Counted from the stretch's first letter, positions 24,791-35,082 are shown. The stretch is 64,000 nucleotides of DNA from an uncultured Sutterella sp. (GCA_900767875.1 CAAGAT010000065.1:12260-76259), one strand, 5' to 3'. Notes: generated by a model from the sequence alone, not told the origin. Numbers and translations are program-made.

Positions 24791-27700
24791 ATGTCCGCCC
24801 GTTTCGTTCATCTGCGCTTTCACTCCGAATACTCCATTCAGGACGGCATCGTGCGTCTTGATCCAATTTTGGAGGAAGTGATCGCCCAGGGCGGCGTGGC
24901 GCTTGGGATTGCCGATTCGATGAACCTTTTTGGGGCGCTGCGCTTTTACTCGCACGCGATGGCCGACGGCATCAAGCCCATCGTCGGCTGTGACCTGTGG
25001 ATCACCAACGCGGCACAGGGCAAACGCGACAATCCCTATCGCCTCACCGTCTACTGCCAGAACCACGAGGGGTATCTGTCCCTGTGCGAGCTGCTCACCC
25101 GCGGCTGGATGGAAAACCAGTATCTCGGCCGCGGCGAAGTGCGTCAGGAATGGTTCACGCCCGAGGCCTGCAAGGGCCTCATTTGCCTCTCGGGCGGTCC
25201 CAATGGCCTGATGGAGCGCCATCTGCTTGAAGACGACCAGGAGGCGCTGCGCAGCACCGTGGCACAGCTCAAGGCCGCGTTCCCCGATCGGCTGTACTTG
25301 GAGGTCCAGAGAGCCGGCCGCAAAAACGACGAGGCGGTGGTCTCGGGCATGGCCCAGCTTTCCGTCAAGGAGAACCTGCCCCTGGTGGCCACCCACCCGG
25401 TACAGTTTCTGCACCGCGAAGACTTCAACGCCCACGAGGTGCGCTGCTGTATCGCCGGCGGCTATGTCCTGGCTGATCCTCATCGCCCCAAGTCCTACAC
25501 CGAAGAGCAGTACCTCAAGACCGAAGCGAAAATGAGAGAGCTCTTCGCAGACATGCCGCAGGCCGTCGACAACACGGTCGTGGTGGCGCAGCGCTGCAAC
25601 TTGGACGGGGTCTTTCAAAAGCCGCAGCTGCCGCTGTTTCCCACGCCCGAGGGCGTATCTCTGGACGACTACATGGCGCAGCTCTCGCACGAGGGCCTGG
25701 AGCGTCGTCTGGAGTTTTTGTACCCGGACGTTGCGCAGCGCGACGCGCGCCGTCCCGAATATCTCGAGCGCTTGGAGTATGAGCTCAAGACCATTTCCTC
25801 GATGAAGTTTCCGGGGTACTTTCTGATCGTTCAGGACTTCATCAACTGGTCCAAGCGCAACGGCGTGGCCGTGGGGCCGGGCCGCGGTTCGGGCGCAGGG
25901 TCGCTCGTGGCCTACGCTTTGGGCATTACGGACCTCGATCCCCTGCACTACGGGCTGCTGTTCGAACGGTTTCTGAATCCCGAACGCGTCTCGATGCCCG
26001 ACTTTGACGTGGACTTTTGTCAGCACAACCGAGACCGCACGATCGAATACGTCAAGCGCACCTACGGCGTGGATGCTGTGAGCCAAATCGTCACCTTCGG
26101 CGCCATGGGCGCCAAGGCCGTAGTGCGCGACGTCGGGCGCGTTCTCAACATGGGCTACGGCAAGGTCGACGACCTCGCTAAGCTCATCCCGCAAAAGCCG
26201 GGCCTGGATGTGACGCTTGAAAAGGCCGCCGAACTCGAGCCCGCCTTCAAAGAAAAGGCGCAGGAAGAGGACTACACCGAGCTTATGAGCTATGCCACCA
26301 AGCTCGAAGGCATCACGCGCAACCTCGGTATGCACGCGGGCGGCGTGCTGATCGCCCCGAGTAAGCTCACCAACTTCTGTCCCCTGTACAACGCCGACGG
26401 CAAACCGGAAAACACGGTCAGCCAATTTGACAAGAAGGACATTGAGAACGTGGGCCTTGTGAAGTTCGACTTCTTAGGGCTCACGACCCTGACGATTCTC
26501 ACCAAAGCGGCCGAGTACATCGACCGCCTGCACCCGGGCACCAAGTTCGACCTCTCGCGCATTCCGACGGACGATAAGCTCACGCTCGATCTCTTTCAGC
26601 AGGGCAACACGGGGGCCGTGTTCCAGTTTGAATCGGACGGGATGCGCGAGCAACTGCGTCAGGCCAAGCCCGACTGCCTCGAAGACCTGGTGGCTCTGAA
26701 CGCTCTTTACCGTCCCGGCCCGATGGATCAGATCCCGCACTTCATCGACCGCAAATTCGGGCGCGAAAGGGTCGAGTACCTCGACCCGCGCATGGAGCCG
26801 ATTCTAAGAGAGACTTACGGCATCATGGTCTATCAGGAACAGGTGATGCTCGTGGCCCGTGCCATCGGCGGGTATTCCCTAGGCGGCGCCGACCTGCTGC
26901 GCCGCGCCATGGGTAAGAAAAACGTCGAGGAAATGAAGCGTCAGCGCGCCGTCTTCATCGCGGGCGCGGCCGAGCGCGGCGTGAACGCTGAAACGGCCAC
27001 CGAAATCTTCGACCTGATGGAAAAGTTCGCCGGTTATGGCTTTAATAAGTCCCACGCGGCCGCGTACTCCTACGTGGCCTGGCAGACGGCGTACCTCAAG
27101 GTGCACCACACCGCCCCCTTTATCGCGGGCAACATGTGCCTGATGATGAACCAGAACGAAAAGATGCGCGAGCTTGTCGAAGACGCCCGCGAGATGGGGG
27201 TGAGCGTGCTGCAGCCCGACATCAACATCAGCGAATGGTTCTTTACGGTGCCCGACGAAAAGACGATCCGCTTTGGCCTGGGCGCCGTCAAGGGCGTGGG
27301 GCAGAACATCATCGAGGACCTCTTGGACGAGCGGCTTCTGAACGGACCCTACCTCGACATTTTCGACGTGGCGGCCCGCGTGCCGACCGTCAACAAAAAA
27401 ATTCTCGAGCAGCTCGTCAAGGGCGGCGCGTTCGACGGCCTAGATCCGGACCGCGGCAAGCTCTTTGCCAACATCGAAAACGCCGTTCAGGCCGGGCAGG
27501 CGGTGGCCGCCTCCTTCGGGCAGGCGAGCCTGTTTGCCGATGAGAACGGTCAGGACGAGCGCATCATCAACTGGGTCAAGGCCGACAAATGGGACGACCG
27601 CACCCGCTTTACCCACGAGCGGGACGCCTACGGCTTTTGTCTCACCGGGGACATGTTCGATCCTTACCGAGTCGAGGCGCGCAACTTTGCCGTCCCTTTT

Positions 27701-28216
27701 AAGGATGTGCGCGACAGCCGCGATCAGCAGACCATCGCCGGCATCGTGCAGAGCGTGCGCATCATTGCGGGTAAAAGGGGCCAGTTCGCCGTCGTGGTCT
27801 TAAGCGACGGGCAGACCACGATAGACGTGCTTGTGTTCTCGCGCGCTTTCGATACATACCGCAATATGCTCAAGGCCGACGAGATGCTCATCTTCACCGG
27901 CCGCGGAAGAAAAGACGAGCGCAGCGGCGGCATGTCCTTCGTGTGCGATGAGGTGCTTACGATCGAGCAGATGCGCGTGCGCAAGGGCGCTACGCTCAAG
28001 TTGGAGGTAGGTGAGGGGGCGTCCTTTGGTGACCTTTCCAAGATCCTTGCCGAGGGCGTGAGCGAGAACGCCGGCAACATCGTCTGCGAGGTGCGGCTGC
28101 AAAGCAAGGGCATCAAAGCCGATCTGTCGCTTAAAAACGGCTACGCGCCTTCCGACCGGCTTCTCAATCAACTGCGCAACAACGAGGGCGTGCGCTCGGC
28201 CCGGTTTGTGTACTGA
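24791..28216 (+). CDS. dnaE: DNA polymerase III alpha subunit
   Basis: 1141 residues, the normal DnaE length. The N-terminus is a PHP domain (FVHLRFHSEYSIQDGIVRLD). The polymerase active site is PDFDVDF with Asp404, Asp406 and Asp408, preceded by the GPGRGSGAGSLVAYALGITD fingers motif. The C-terminal third holds the helix-hairpin-helix (ITRNLGMHAGG is in the palm; LVALNALYRPGPM in the fingers) and an OB fold near residue 990. It is the replicative polymerase. The stop codon lies only 5 bases from that of the convergent glycosyltransferase gene, with no terminator between them. Confidence 0.97.
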   Translation: MSARFVHLRFHSEYSIQDGIVRLDPILEEVIAQGGVALGIADSMNLFGALRFYSHAMADGIKPIVGCDLWITNAAQGKRDNPYRLTVYCQNHEGYLSLCELLTRGWMENQYLGRGEVRQEWFTPEACKGLICLSGGPNGLMERHLLEDDQEALRSTVAQLKAAFPDRLYLEVQRAGRKNDEAVVSGMAQLSVKENLPLVATHPVQFLHREDFNAHEVRCCIAGGYVLADPHRPKSYTEEQYLKTEAKMRELFADMPQAVDNTVVVAQRCNLDGVFQKPQLPLFPTPEGVSLDDYMAQLSHEGLERRLEFLYPDVAQRDARRPEYLERLEYELKTISSMKFPGYFLIVQDFINWSKRNGVAVGPGRGSGAGSLVAYALGITDLDPLHYGLLFERFLNPERVSMPDFDVDFCQHNRDRTIEYVKRTYGVDAVSQIVTFGAMGAKAVVRDVGRVLNMGYGKVDDLAKLIPQKPGLDVTLEKAAELEPAFKEKAQEEDYTELMSYATKLEGITRNLGMHAGGVLIAPSKLTNFCPLYNADGKPENTVSQFDKKDIENVGLVKFDFLGLTTLTILTKAAEYIDRLHPGTKFDLSRIPTDDKLTLDLFQQGNTGAVFQFESDGMREQLRQAKPDCLEDLVALNALYRPGPMDQIPHFIDRKFGRERVEYLDPRMEPILRETYGIMVYQEQVMLVARAIGGYSLGGADLLRRAMGKKNVEEMKRQRAVFIAGAAERGVNAETATEIFDLMEKFAGYGFNKSHAAAYSYVAWQTAYLKVHHTAPFIAGNMCLMMNQNEKMRELVEDAREMGVSVLQPDINISEWFFTVPDEKTIRFGLGAVKGVGQNIIEDLLDERLLNGPYLDIFDVAARVPTVNKKILEQLVKGGAFDGLDPDRGKLFANIENAVQAGQAVAASFGQASLFADENGQDERIINWVKADKWDDRTRFTHERDAYGFCLTGDMFDPYRVEARNFAVPFKDVRDSRDQQTIAGIVQSVRIIAGKRGQFAVVVLSDGQTTIDVLVFSRAFDTYRNMLKADEMLIFTGRGRKDERSGGMSFVCDEVLTIEQMRVRKGATLKLEVGEGASFGDLSKILAEGVSENAGNIVCEVRLQSKGIKADLSLKNGYAPSDRLLNQLRNNEGVRSARFVY

Positions 28217-28221
28217 GAGCC

Positions 28222-29265
28222 TTACAAATCCAAAAGCGAAAGCAGCATCTGCGCTTGATGCCCGGCCGAATAGTCGTAGCTGATGTCCGAGGCATCGGTG
28301 CGGCCGCCAGGTTTTAAATGGCGCAGGATGGAACGCAGTGACTCGGGGTCGCTGCGCGAAAACCGCCGGCAGGCTCTCTGACTGAGTACTTCGGTACAGC
28401 CCATGGTGTCGGCAAAGATGGTCGGAGTGCCGCACAAAACGCTTTCCACGCCCACGAGGCCGAAGGGCTCGTAACTTGAGGCCAAAACCGTGTAGTCGGC
28501 TGCGTTGTACGCCGTTGCCATATCGGTTTGATAGCCGATGCTCACAACGGCCTGGTTGTCGGCCGCGGCAGGCTTGCCCGCTACGGCCAATTGAATGTGA
28601 GTCAGGCCCTTGAGACACTCAAGAATCAGCGGCAGGCCCTTGCGCTCGTGTCCGGAGGCCGAGGGAAAGAGCAAAACGGTTTTGTCGGGGCTCAGCCCCA
28701 GTGCGGCGCGCGCCCGACGTCTTTCCTCGTTCGTGCGGCACGCAAACTTTCCCCTGGGCACGGGAGGATAGGCGATGCGGATTCGGGTTTCCTCAATTGT
28801 GTAAAGCTCCCGCAGTTCCGAGGCGATGAGACGGGAGGCGGGCAGGATAAAGCGCACGCGGCCATAGGCGCGTTCCTCAAAACCGATGGTGACGCGGTCG
28901 TAAAGGGATTTGCGGGTTTCCGGTTTCTTGTGCAGGCAAAAGCCGCGGTGCGTGCCGCCGCACAGTAGCAGATCGCTTTCGGTATTGCGGCAAAAGCCGA
29001 TGCAGGCTGAAACGCCTGCCTTGGCTTTGGCGCGCCGCAGCCAGGCCGAAAAAAGGACGTCTTCGGCCGGACGAGGCATGAGCTTGGTCGGGCAGGAGTG
29101 CACCTCAAGCCCGGCAAGTTGCTCAAGGGGCAGATGATTTTTCGTGAAAATCACCGGCATCATGCCCAAGGCGGAAAATTCGGCGACGAGACCTAAGGCG
29201 TGCGACTCCATGCCGCCGCCCTTGGCCAGACGATTACAGACGATACCGATGCGCGCGGAGCTCAT
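28222..29265 (-). CDS. GT4 glycosyltransferase, probable LPS core transferase
   Basis: 347 residues of the GT-B fold. The N-terminal glycine-rich loop (CNRLAKGGGMESHALGLVAE) and the C-terminal donor-site block SSYEPFGLVGVESVLCGTPT with the E-x7-E arrangement define family 4. WaaG-type enzymes, which add the first glucose to the LPS core, look similar. It is last of three leftward glycosyltransferase genes, which makes a core oligosaccharide role likely. Start codon ATG 29265; the gap to the upstream gene is 14 bases. Confidence 0.85.
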   Translation of the reverse strand: MSSARIGIVCNRLAKGGGMESHALGLVAEFSALGMMPVIFTKNHLPLEQLAGLEVHSCPTKLMPRPAEDVLFSAWLRRAKAKAGVSACIGFCRNTESDLLLCGGTHRGFCLHKKPETRKSLYDRVTIGFEERAYGRVRFILPASRLIASELRELYTIEETRIRIAYPPVPRGKFACRTNEERRRARAALGLSPDKTVLLFPSASGHERKGLPLILECLKGLTHIQLAVAGKPAAADNQAVVSIGYQTDMATAYNAADYTVLASSYEPFGLVGVESVLCGTPTIFADTMGCTEVLSQRACRRFSRSDPESLRSILRHLKPGGRTDASDISYDYSAGHQAQMLLSLLDL

Positions 29266-29279
29266 GACAGGGTGCCGTT

Positions 29280-30083
29280 TCAGAAGTGTTGTTTGAGATT
29301 GGCCGTGGCCGTCTTCCAGTTTTGCGCGGCCTTGTCGCGGTTGGCTTCCTTGTGCCAGAGGTGCAGAACCACCGTGGCAAAGCTGCCGGACTTAAAGCGC
29401 ACGCCATTGTTCATGAGGCGGATGGCCAGGTCCGAGTCCTCGTGTCCCCAGCCGACGATGGATTCATTAAATCCGTTGACGGCATCCAGATCTTTTCTCC
29501 AAATCCCCCAATTGCAGCTTCTGGCTTTTTTCCAATTGGCTGGTTTTAATTTTCTCCAGAAAGAGCAGGATCTGACGCCCAAGGACAGAATAGGAGAATA
29601 TCGATTGATTTTCCCTTCTCTCGAAAGCTCTCGAAGATTGGGGACGGACCAATCAAAGTTCTCCAGGAGCCTTTGGTTGTTTAGAAGCTCTTTGCAAAAA
29701 CTTTCAGAGGTCAGAATCCTCTGACCGGGAACCGTCCAGCCATTTTCCGACAGCACACGGTGATTGGAGATCCAACCGGGAAAGGGAATGCAATCCCCAT
29801 CAAGAAGAAGAACGTACTCTCCCTGGCAGTATTTCAAGGCAAGGTTTCGGGCTACAGCAGCGCGGAAACCTTTGTCCTCCTGCCAAGCATGCGTCAGTTT
29901 GAAAGGTGAAGATCTGCCAAATGCCCTGATGAGTTCCCTGGTTTCATCTCTTGATCCGTCGTCAGCAATCACAACCTCGAAGTTACTGTCTTTCTGGTGC
30001 GACAGACCATTTAGAACGGCATAAAGAGCATCCGGTCTGTTATACGTGGTACAGATAACAGAGATCAAAAAATCTTTGGACAT
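29280..30083 (-). CDS. GT2 family glycosyltransferase
   Basis: 267 residues, GT-A fold. ISVICTTYNRPDAL and EVVIADDGSRDETREL form the nucleotide-sugar site, LLLDGDCIPFPGW the DxD metal site, and GWGHEDSDLAIRLMNNG the acceptor-side ED motif of the chondroitin-polymerase-like GT2 group. Its start overlaps the stop of the heptosyltransferase gene (TAATG), so the two are coupled. The central part (about 29480-29980) is clearly more AT-rich than both neighbours, which suggests import or exchange of this gene, common for variable LPS transferases. The sugar transferred is unknown. Confidence 0.85.
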   Translation of the reverse strand: MSKDFLISVICTTYNRPDALYAVLNGLSHQKDSNFEVVIADDGSRDETRELIRAFGRSSPFKLTHAWQEDKGFRAAVARNLALKYCQGEYVLLLDGDCIPFPGWISNHRVLSENGWTVPGQRILTSESFCKELLNNQRLLENFDWSVPNLRELSREGKINRYSPILSLGVRSCSFWRKLKPANWKKARSCNWGIWRKDLDAVNGFNESIVGWGHEDSDLAIRLMNNGVRFKSGSFATVVLHLWHKEANRDKAAQNWKTATANLKQHF

Positions 30084-31009
30084 TATTTTTGAGGCAGATG
30101 AGCAATAACTTCTTCTACGCTGGGCCACTGACCGTGACGGCCGAGCACCACCGCATCGGGATTCCAGGGGCCCGTGCGCTTGGTGTCCGTGACGCCCACC
30201 AAAGTAATTTGCTTGGCGCCGACGGCCGCCGCGATGTGGCTGACGCCCGAATCGTTGGCGATGACGACCTGCGCACGTTTGGCGATGGCCGCAAAGTTTC
30301 CCAGCATTGTGGGCGGCAGAATGGTGGCATCGGGACAGGCGGCTTTGGCCAGTCCCTCTTCACGCACGGACGGAAACACAATCGGCTCAATGCCGCGCTC
30401 TCGAAGCGGCGCCACGAGGTCATTGAAGTGCGTCCAGTGCTTGTCTTTGCCGTGGTGCTTGCCGCGGGCGATCGGCGCCAGCAGCGCAAAACGCTGCGGA
30501 ATGCCGTACTGCTCAATGAGGTTCTTGGCCGCAGCCTCGTGCCGCTTCATGAGAATAAGGCTCAGGCGCTCGGGCACCTTGTCAAAGGCGGGCTTGCCGC
30601 CCCAGACCTTAATGGCCTCATGTGCCACATAGAAGAACCGTTCCACCTCATGCATGGTGCCCGGTTCGGCAATGGCGTGATTGAGCAGAATGGAGCGCAT
30701 GTCGGTTTTAAGACCCGTGGTCTTGAGGCGCCCGAGCTTAAAGAGCAGCGCCGAGCCGAAGGAGTTGGGGAAAAGGAGTCCTTCCGCGGCGTTGGCGTTG
30801 TGGGTTACGTAGCGGATGCGGGAGAGGTCTTCGGAAACCTTGCCCTCGATGGGGTCAAAGCGCCAGCCCATGCCGGCCATCAGATCCTCGGCCCAGCGTT
30901 TGCCCACGAGCGCAGGGGTAAAACCGCTGGCTTCAAGCAGACGCAACGCGGGCAGGCACATGCAGCAATCGCCGACATGGTTGGGAAGACGACACAAAAC
31001 GACGGACAT
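30083..31009 (-). CDS. GT9 heptosyltransferase-family protein (WaaC/WaaF-like)
   Basis: 308 residues. CRLPNHVGDCCMCLPALRLL at the N-terminus and the C-terminal block VIANDSGVSHIAAAVGAKQI with VGVTDTKRTGPWNPD are the hallmarks of ADP-heptose:LPS heptosyltransferases, which build the inner core on lipid A. WaaC, WaaF and WaaQ cannot be told apart here. ATG 31009 is chosen since AGGTTGAG lies just upstream; a TTG three codons earlier is weaker. First gene of the leftward transferase operon. Confidence 0.88.
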   Translation of the reverse strand: MSVVLCRLPNHVGDCCMCLPALRLLEASGFTPALVGKRWAEDLMAGMGWRFDPIEGKVSEDLSRIRYVTHNANAAEGLLFPNSFGSALLFKLGRLKTTGLKTDMRSILLNHAIAEPGTMHEVERFFYVAHEAIKVWGGKPAFDKVPERLSLILMKRHEAAAKNLIEQYGIPQRFALLAPIARGKHHGKDKHWTHFNDLVAPLRERGIEPIVFPSVREEGLAKAACPDATILPPTMLGNFAAIAKRAQVVIANDSGVSHIAAAVGAKQITLVGVTDTKRTGPWNPDAVVLGRHGQWPSVEEVIAHLPQK

Positions 31010-31283
31010 AAGGCTCAACCTAAAAGGGGACGATTTCCGGCGGGAATCATCCGACGCATGAGGAATTCATGAAAAACGAAGGCGGGCTTTTCCGGCCCCA
31101 TTGCGCCGCCGCGCGACCTTCGGCATAAGCGCATTGTAAAATCAGAAGTTCCGATTCTGTGCTGTGCCGGAAAATTCTTAGGACTTTTGTCGGCCCGCCG
31201 CCGCGACCTTCGGAGAGCCGCCGGTTTGACGCACGCGCTCACCCCGGTGGGCGGCACAGTCAATTCCAAAGAGTGGACAAAGC

Positions 31284-31802
31284 ATGACTTTCAAACGATT
31301 GATGATCGGTGCCGCGCTGAGTCTGGCGGTGCTCACCACCCTGACCGGCTGCACGGACAACGAGGTGGCCGACGTGTCGCTGGGCATCTTCACGCTCAAG
31401 GACATCAAGCTCAACAGCTTTGTCGATCCCTTGGTGCCCGGCGTGACCTGCCACGTAGCCAGCATCGAGGCCAATCTGTCCCTCTCCGATCCCTCGGACA
31501 GCGCCGTGAGCTGCCGTCAGACCGGGGAAATTACGCCGGCGATGATCGCGCGCATCAAAAAGGGCAAGACGGGCGAAGTCGTCTTTGAAAAGTCCAAGAG
31601 CGTTTTCCTCAAGACTCTGAAGATTCGCCGCATCTTTGACGAGCAGAGCCAGACCTTGATGTACCTCTCCTACTCCACGCGTGAGACCACGGGGAGCTTT
31701 AAGCACAGCCTCTCGACCGTACCGCTGTGGGGAACGGCCGCCTACGTCGAGCCCGCCGTCGTGCCGGCGGTCGATTTCAAACAACAAACCAAAAGTTTCT
31801 GA
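31284..31802 (+). CDS. creA: CreA-family lipoprotein
   Basis: 172 residues. The signal peptide ends in a lipobox (LTGC), so a lipoprotein is expected. The mature part has the CreA pattern: EVADVSLGIFTLKDIKLN, DPLVPGVTCHVASIE and LSDPSDSAVSCRQTG with two conserved cysteines likely forming a disulfide. CreA is widespread in proteobacteria but its function is unknown. It is followed 2 bases later by the YejM-like gene, so the two share a transcript. Confidence 0.88.
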   Translation: MTFKRLMIGAALSLAVLTTLTGCTDNEVADVSLGIFTLKDIKLNSFVDPLVPGVTCHVASIEANLSLSDPSDSAVSCRQTGEITPAMIARIKKGKTGEVVFEKSKSVFLKTLKIRRIFDEQSQTLMYLSYSTRETTGSFKHSLSTVPLWGTAAYVEPAVVPAVDFKQQTKSF

Positions 31803-31804
31803 CC

Positions 31805-33642
31805 ATGGCTTTGCGCAGCACGAAAAACCGCCTTTCGGAGGCGCTTCGTTCGACCCTGAACGAAGTCGTCTGGCTTTCGCTTCTTTTTGCCGCGGCGGGA
31901 GCACTCATTGCCCTGCGCTACCTCACCGGTTTGCCCAATGAACGCGCCTGGCAATCGGTCTATGTGTTCGGGGCCGCCGCCGGCGTTTTCTTCGTCGGCC
32001 ACTTCGTGCTGCAGCTTCTTTTGGTGCTGCCCCTGACGCGCTTGAGCCCCAAGGCCGCCCGTGCCGGCACCTTCGCGCTCACGTTCGCGTTGCTCGTGGC
32101 GCTTGTGACCGACACGTTCGTTTACCAGCAATATCATTTTCACATCAACTGGGCGATGATCGACCTCGCGCTTGTGGGGGGCGCGACGTCTTTAGCTTTT
32201 CGACCGGCATGATGCTGCGCATCGCCTTTTTGGTGGTGTGCCTGGGCCTGTTGGCCGCCGTGCTCGTTTGGGCCGGTGCTCGTTTGAAGAACCGGGCCGG
32301 CGCCGCATGGCTTTGTCTGGCGGTGTTGGCGGGGTATGTGGCCGTCAATGGTGTTCACGCCTATGCCGTCAGCCAAGGCGTCAAGTCCGTGACTGTGCTC
32401 AAGGAGCGGATTCCGCTCTACTTCCCGATACGGGGCAATCGGCTGCTGGCCAAGTTCGGCCTCGAGCCCGTGGTGCAGGACACCGTTAAGCTCGGCGAGG
32501 TGGTCGGTAGCTTCAAGTATCCTCTCAATACGCTTACCTACGGCAAGGGCTCGGGGCTCAACGTCCTGATCCTGGCGATCGACTCTCTGCGGGCCGACGT
32601 GGTGGACGCCAAGACCATGCCCAACCTCACCGCCTTCAAGCAAAAGGCGCTGGCCTTTGAGGATCATTATTCGGGCGGCAACGCCACCCGAGCCGGGATT
32701 TTCAGCCTCTTTTACGGGCTGCCGCCCTTTTACTGGGACAGCGCACTGGCGAGCAACGTTCCCTCGGCGATGGTCTCGGGCTTTCAGAGCGCCGGGTATG
32801 ATGTGACGGCCTTTACGACCGCCACGCTCCTGCGCCCCGAGTTCTATGCGACGGTCTTTGCGGGCGTTCCCAACCTGCGCATGGGCTCGACAAAGGGCAA
32901 CGGCGTAGCCGCGCGCGATGTCGAAAGCGTCGACGACTTTGGAAAATGGCTCACGACCAAGGATCCGAACAAGAAGTTTTTGAGCTTCATGTTCCTGGAC
33001 AGCGCACACGCACTCGACTTTCCCGCGGACCTTGACGTGCCCTACAAGGATTATTGGGAAACGGTCGACCGCCTGCGGCTTTCGCCCGACTTCGATCCCA
33101 AGCCGTTCCTCAACCGCTACAAAAACTCGGCCTACTGGCAGGACGTGCTGATCGGACGCGTGCTTGGTATCCTGAAAAAGACCGGGCGCCTCAAGGACAC
33201 CATCGTCATCGTCACGGCTGACCACGGCGAGGAGTTCAACGACTCCAAGCTCAACTACTGGGGACACAACGGTAACTTCTCCAAGGCGCAGATCAAGGTG
33301 CCGCTCGTGGTCTATTGGCCGGGAATGGAGTCCCAGACCGTCGACTACCGCACGACGGCCTACGATGTGAGCACTACGCTCATGAAGCGGATTTTGAATG
33401 TTCAGAACCCGACGCAGGATTATTCCGTCGGGCGCGATTTGTTTGAAACGACGCCGCGCGACGTGTTTTACGCCGGCAGCTACAACGAAGACGCGATGGT
33501 GGCCGGCGACGACGTGTTGCTTGTTAAGATCAGCGGTGCCATGGAAGGGCACAAACTCGACGACTGGCGCGAGACGGAAACGGGCCCTCTCAAGGCTTTG
33601 GTGCCCGATTATCTGAAAATGCGCGGCAAGTACCGTCAATAA
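31805..33642 (+). pseudogene. YejM/LapC-like inner-membrane sulfatase-fold protein, frameshifted in a G run
   Basis: Two frames make one protein. 31805-32212 encodes the N-terminal membrane domain (spans to VYQQYHFHINWAMIDLALVG); the second frame, open from about 32182 to 33642, continues RDVFSFSTGMMLRIAFL and then the periplasmic alkaline-phosphatase-fold domain with AIDSLRADVVD and TADHGEEFND. Adding one base to the run of six G at 32176-32181 restores a single 612-residue frame, close to YejM/PbgA (586). YejM controls LPS synthesis through LapB/FtsH. Either a real inactivation, a phase-variable switch, or a sequencing error; everything else in the gene is intact. Translation restart at 32209/32212 would give only the second part. 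Confidence 0.8.
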
Positions 33643-33665
33643 GCAAGGAAGGATAAGAGACAACC

Positions 33666-34226
33666 ATGTCGGACAAACTGGTTTTGCAAGACGAGGACGG
33701 CGAGGAGGTCAAACTCCCGGGACTGCCGCCCAACACGAAAAACTATATGACGCCGGCCTGCTACCGACGCCTGCTGGACGAGCGCGAGCACTTGGTCAAC
33801 GTCGAGCGCCCGAGTATCGTCAATGTGGTGAGCTGGGCCGCGAGCAACGGCGACCGGTCGGAAAACGGGGACTATCAGTACGGTAAGCGCCGACTGCGCG
33901 AAATCGATCGCCGCATCCGTTTTCTCAACAAGCGCATCGAAGGCGCCGAGGTGGTTGATCCGGCCAAGCGGCCGCCCACCGACCAGGTGTTCTTCGGGGC
34001 GACCGTCACCTATGAGAACGTAACGGCGGGCACCGAGCACACGATACGCATCGTGGGCATCGACGAGGCCGATCCCGACAAGGGCGAGGTGAGCTGGGTG
34101 AGTCCCATCGCCCGCGTGTTTCTCAAGAAGAGGGAAGGCGACAGCGTTAAGCTTCCCACGCCCGCTACCATAGATCACCCAGCGCGCGTGGAAACCCTCG
34201 AAATCGTGGCCGTGGAATACGTCTAA
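33666..34226 (+). CDS. greB: Transcription elongation factor GreB
   Basis: 186 residues. An N-terminal coiled-coil finger (YMTPACYRRLLDEREHLVN and ASNGDRSENGDYQYGKRRL) carries the acidic DRSENGDY tip that stimulates RNA cleavage in backtracked RNA polymerase. The C-terminal FKBP-like domain ends with ISPIARVFL-like SPIARVFLKKREGDSV. The YGKRRLREIDRRIRFL helix with extra basic residues favours GreB over GreA. An AAGGAAGG site lies upstream of the ATG. Confidence 0.93.
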   Translation: MSDKLVLQDEDGEEVKLPGLPPNTKNYMTPACYRRLLDEREHLVNVERPSIVNVVSWAASNGDRSENGDYQYGKRRLREIDRRIRFLNKRIEGAEVVDPAKRPPTDQVFFGATVTYENVTAGTEHTIRIVGIDEADPDKGEVSWVSPIARVFLKKREGDSVKLPTPATIDHPARVETLEIVAVEYV

Positions 34227-34258
34227 CTCAAGACTGATCAAGCGTTATTGAGGAATCT

Positions 34259-35032
34259 ATGTCGGAAGCCAAGTTGCCCGTCAGCGTGGTGTTGCTCACA
34301 CGCAATGAAGAACAAAATGTCCGCGATTGCTTGCAAAGCTGTGACTTTGCCTCCGAGCTGATCGTGGTCGATGATGGAAGTATGGATCGGACGGTGCGGA
34401 TTGCTCAGGAGTTGGGGGGCAAGGTTTTTCACCGTTCTTTGGCCGGTGACTGGGGTGCACAGAAAACTTTTGGGATTGAGCAGGCCTCTCAGCCCTGGGT
34501 CTTACTCATTGATGCCGATGAACGTGTTACGCCGCAGCTGCGGGAGGTCATTCAACAGGTATTGAGTCAACCGGAGAACAAACGGGCCTACAAGATTCAG
34601 CGGCAAAACCACTTTGTTACCGGGAAGGCCCAGCACGGCATTCTTCGCCCGGATTGGGTGCTACGCCTGTTGCCGCGAGAAAATGCTTCCGTGGAAGGCA
34701 AGGTTCATGAAAGCGTGGTGACACCTTATCCCGTTGAAAAACTTAAGGGGTATTTGATTCATTATCCCTACAGCTCCTGGGATGCGTATTTCCTAAAGTT
34801 TGACAAGTACACCAAAACGGCTGCCGAAAAGTATTTGGCCGAGGGCAGAGACTGTCACTTTATCTCGGATATTCTCCTACGTCCAGTTTGGGCTTTCATC
34901 AAGGTTTATTTTCTCAACCGCGGCTTTCTGGACGGCAAGCTCGGGTTCATTTTCTCGGTGAACCATTACTTTTATACGCTGGCCAAATACGTGCGCTTTT
35001 ACTACCTCAAGAACCACGGCGGCAAGATTTGA
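34259..35032 (+). CDS. GT2 glycosyltransferase, WaaE-like LPS core transferase
   Basis: 257 residues, GT-A fold: SVVLLTRNEEQNVRDCLQSC, ELIVVDDGSMDRT, and the metal-binding LLIDADERVTP. The C-terminal half (GKVHESVV and IHYPYSSWDAYFLKFDKYT) is diagnostic of the WaaE/KdtX group that adds beta-1,4-glucose to the inner-core heptose. It is separated from the leftward transferase genes by creA, the YejM-like gene and greB, so LPS functions are spread across this region. GC content is a little below its neighbours. Confidence 0.86.
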   Translation: MSEAKLPVSVVLLTRNEEQNVRDCLQSCDFASELIVVDDGSMDRTVRIAQELGGKVFHRSLAGDWGAQKTFGIEQASQPWVLLIDADERVTPQLREVIQQVLSQPENKRAYKIQRQNHFVTGKAQHGILRPDWVLRLLPRENASVEGKVHESVVTPYPVEKLKGYLIHYPYSSWDAYFLKFDKYTKTAAEKYLAEGRDCHFISDILLRPVWAFIKVYFLNRGFLDGKLGFIFSVNHYFYTLAKYVRFYYLKNHGGKI

Positions 35033-35082
35033 TTCCGGCCGTGTGCAGAGAGCTCCGTCAGGAGCCCTCGGTCTGACAATCG

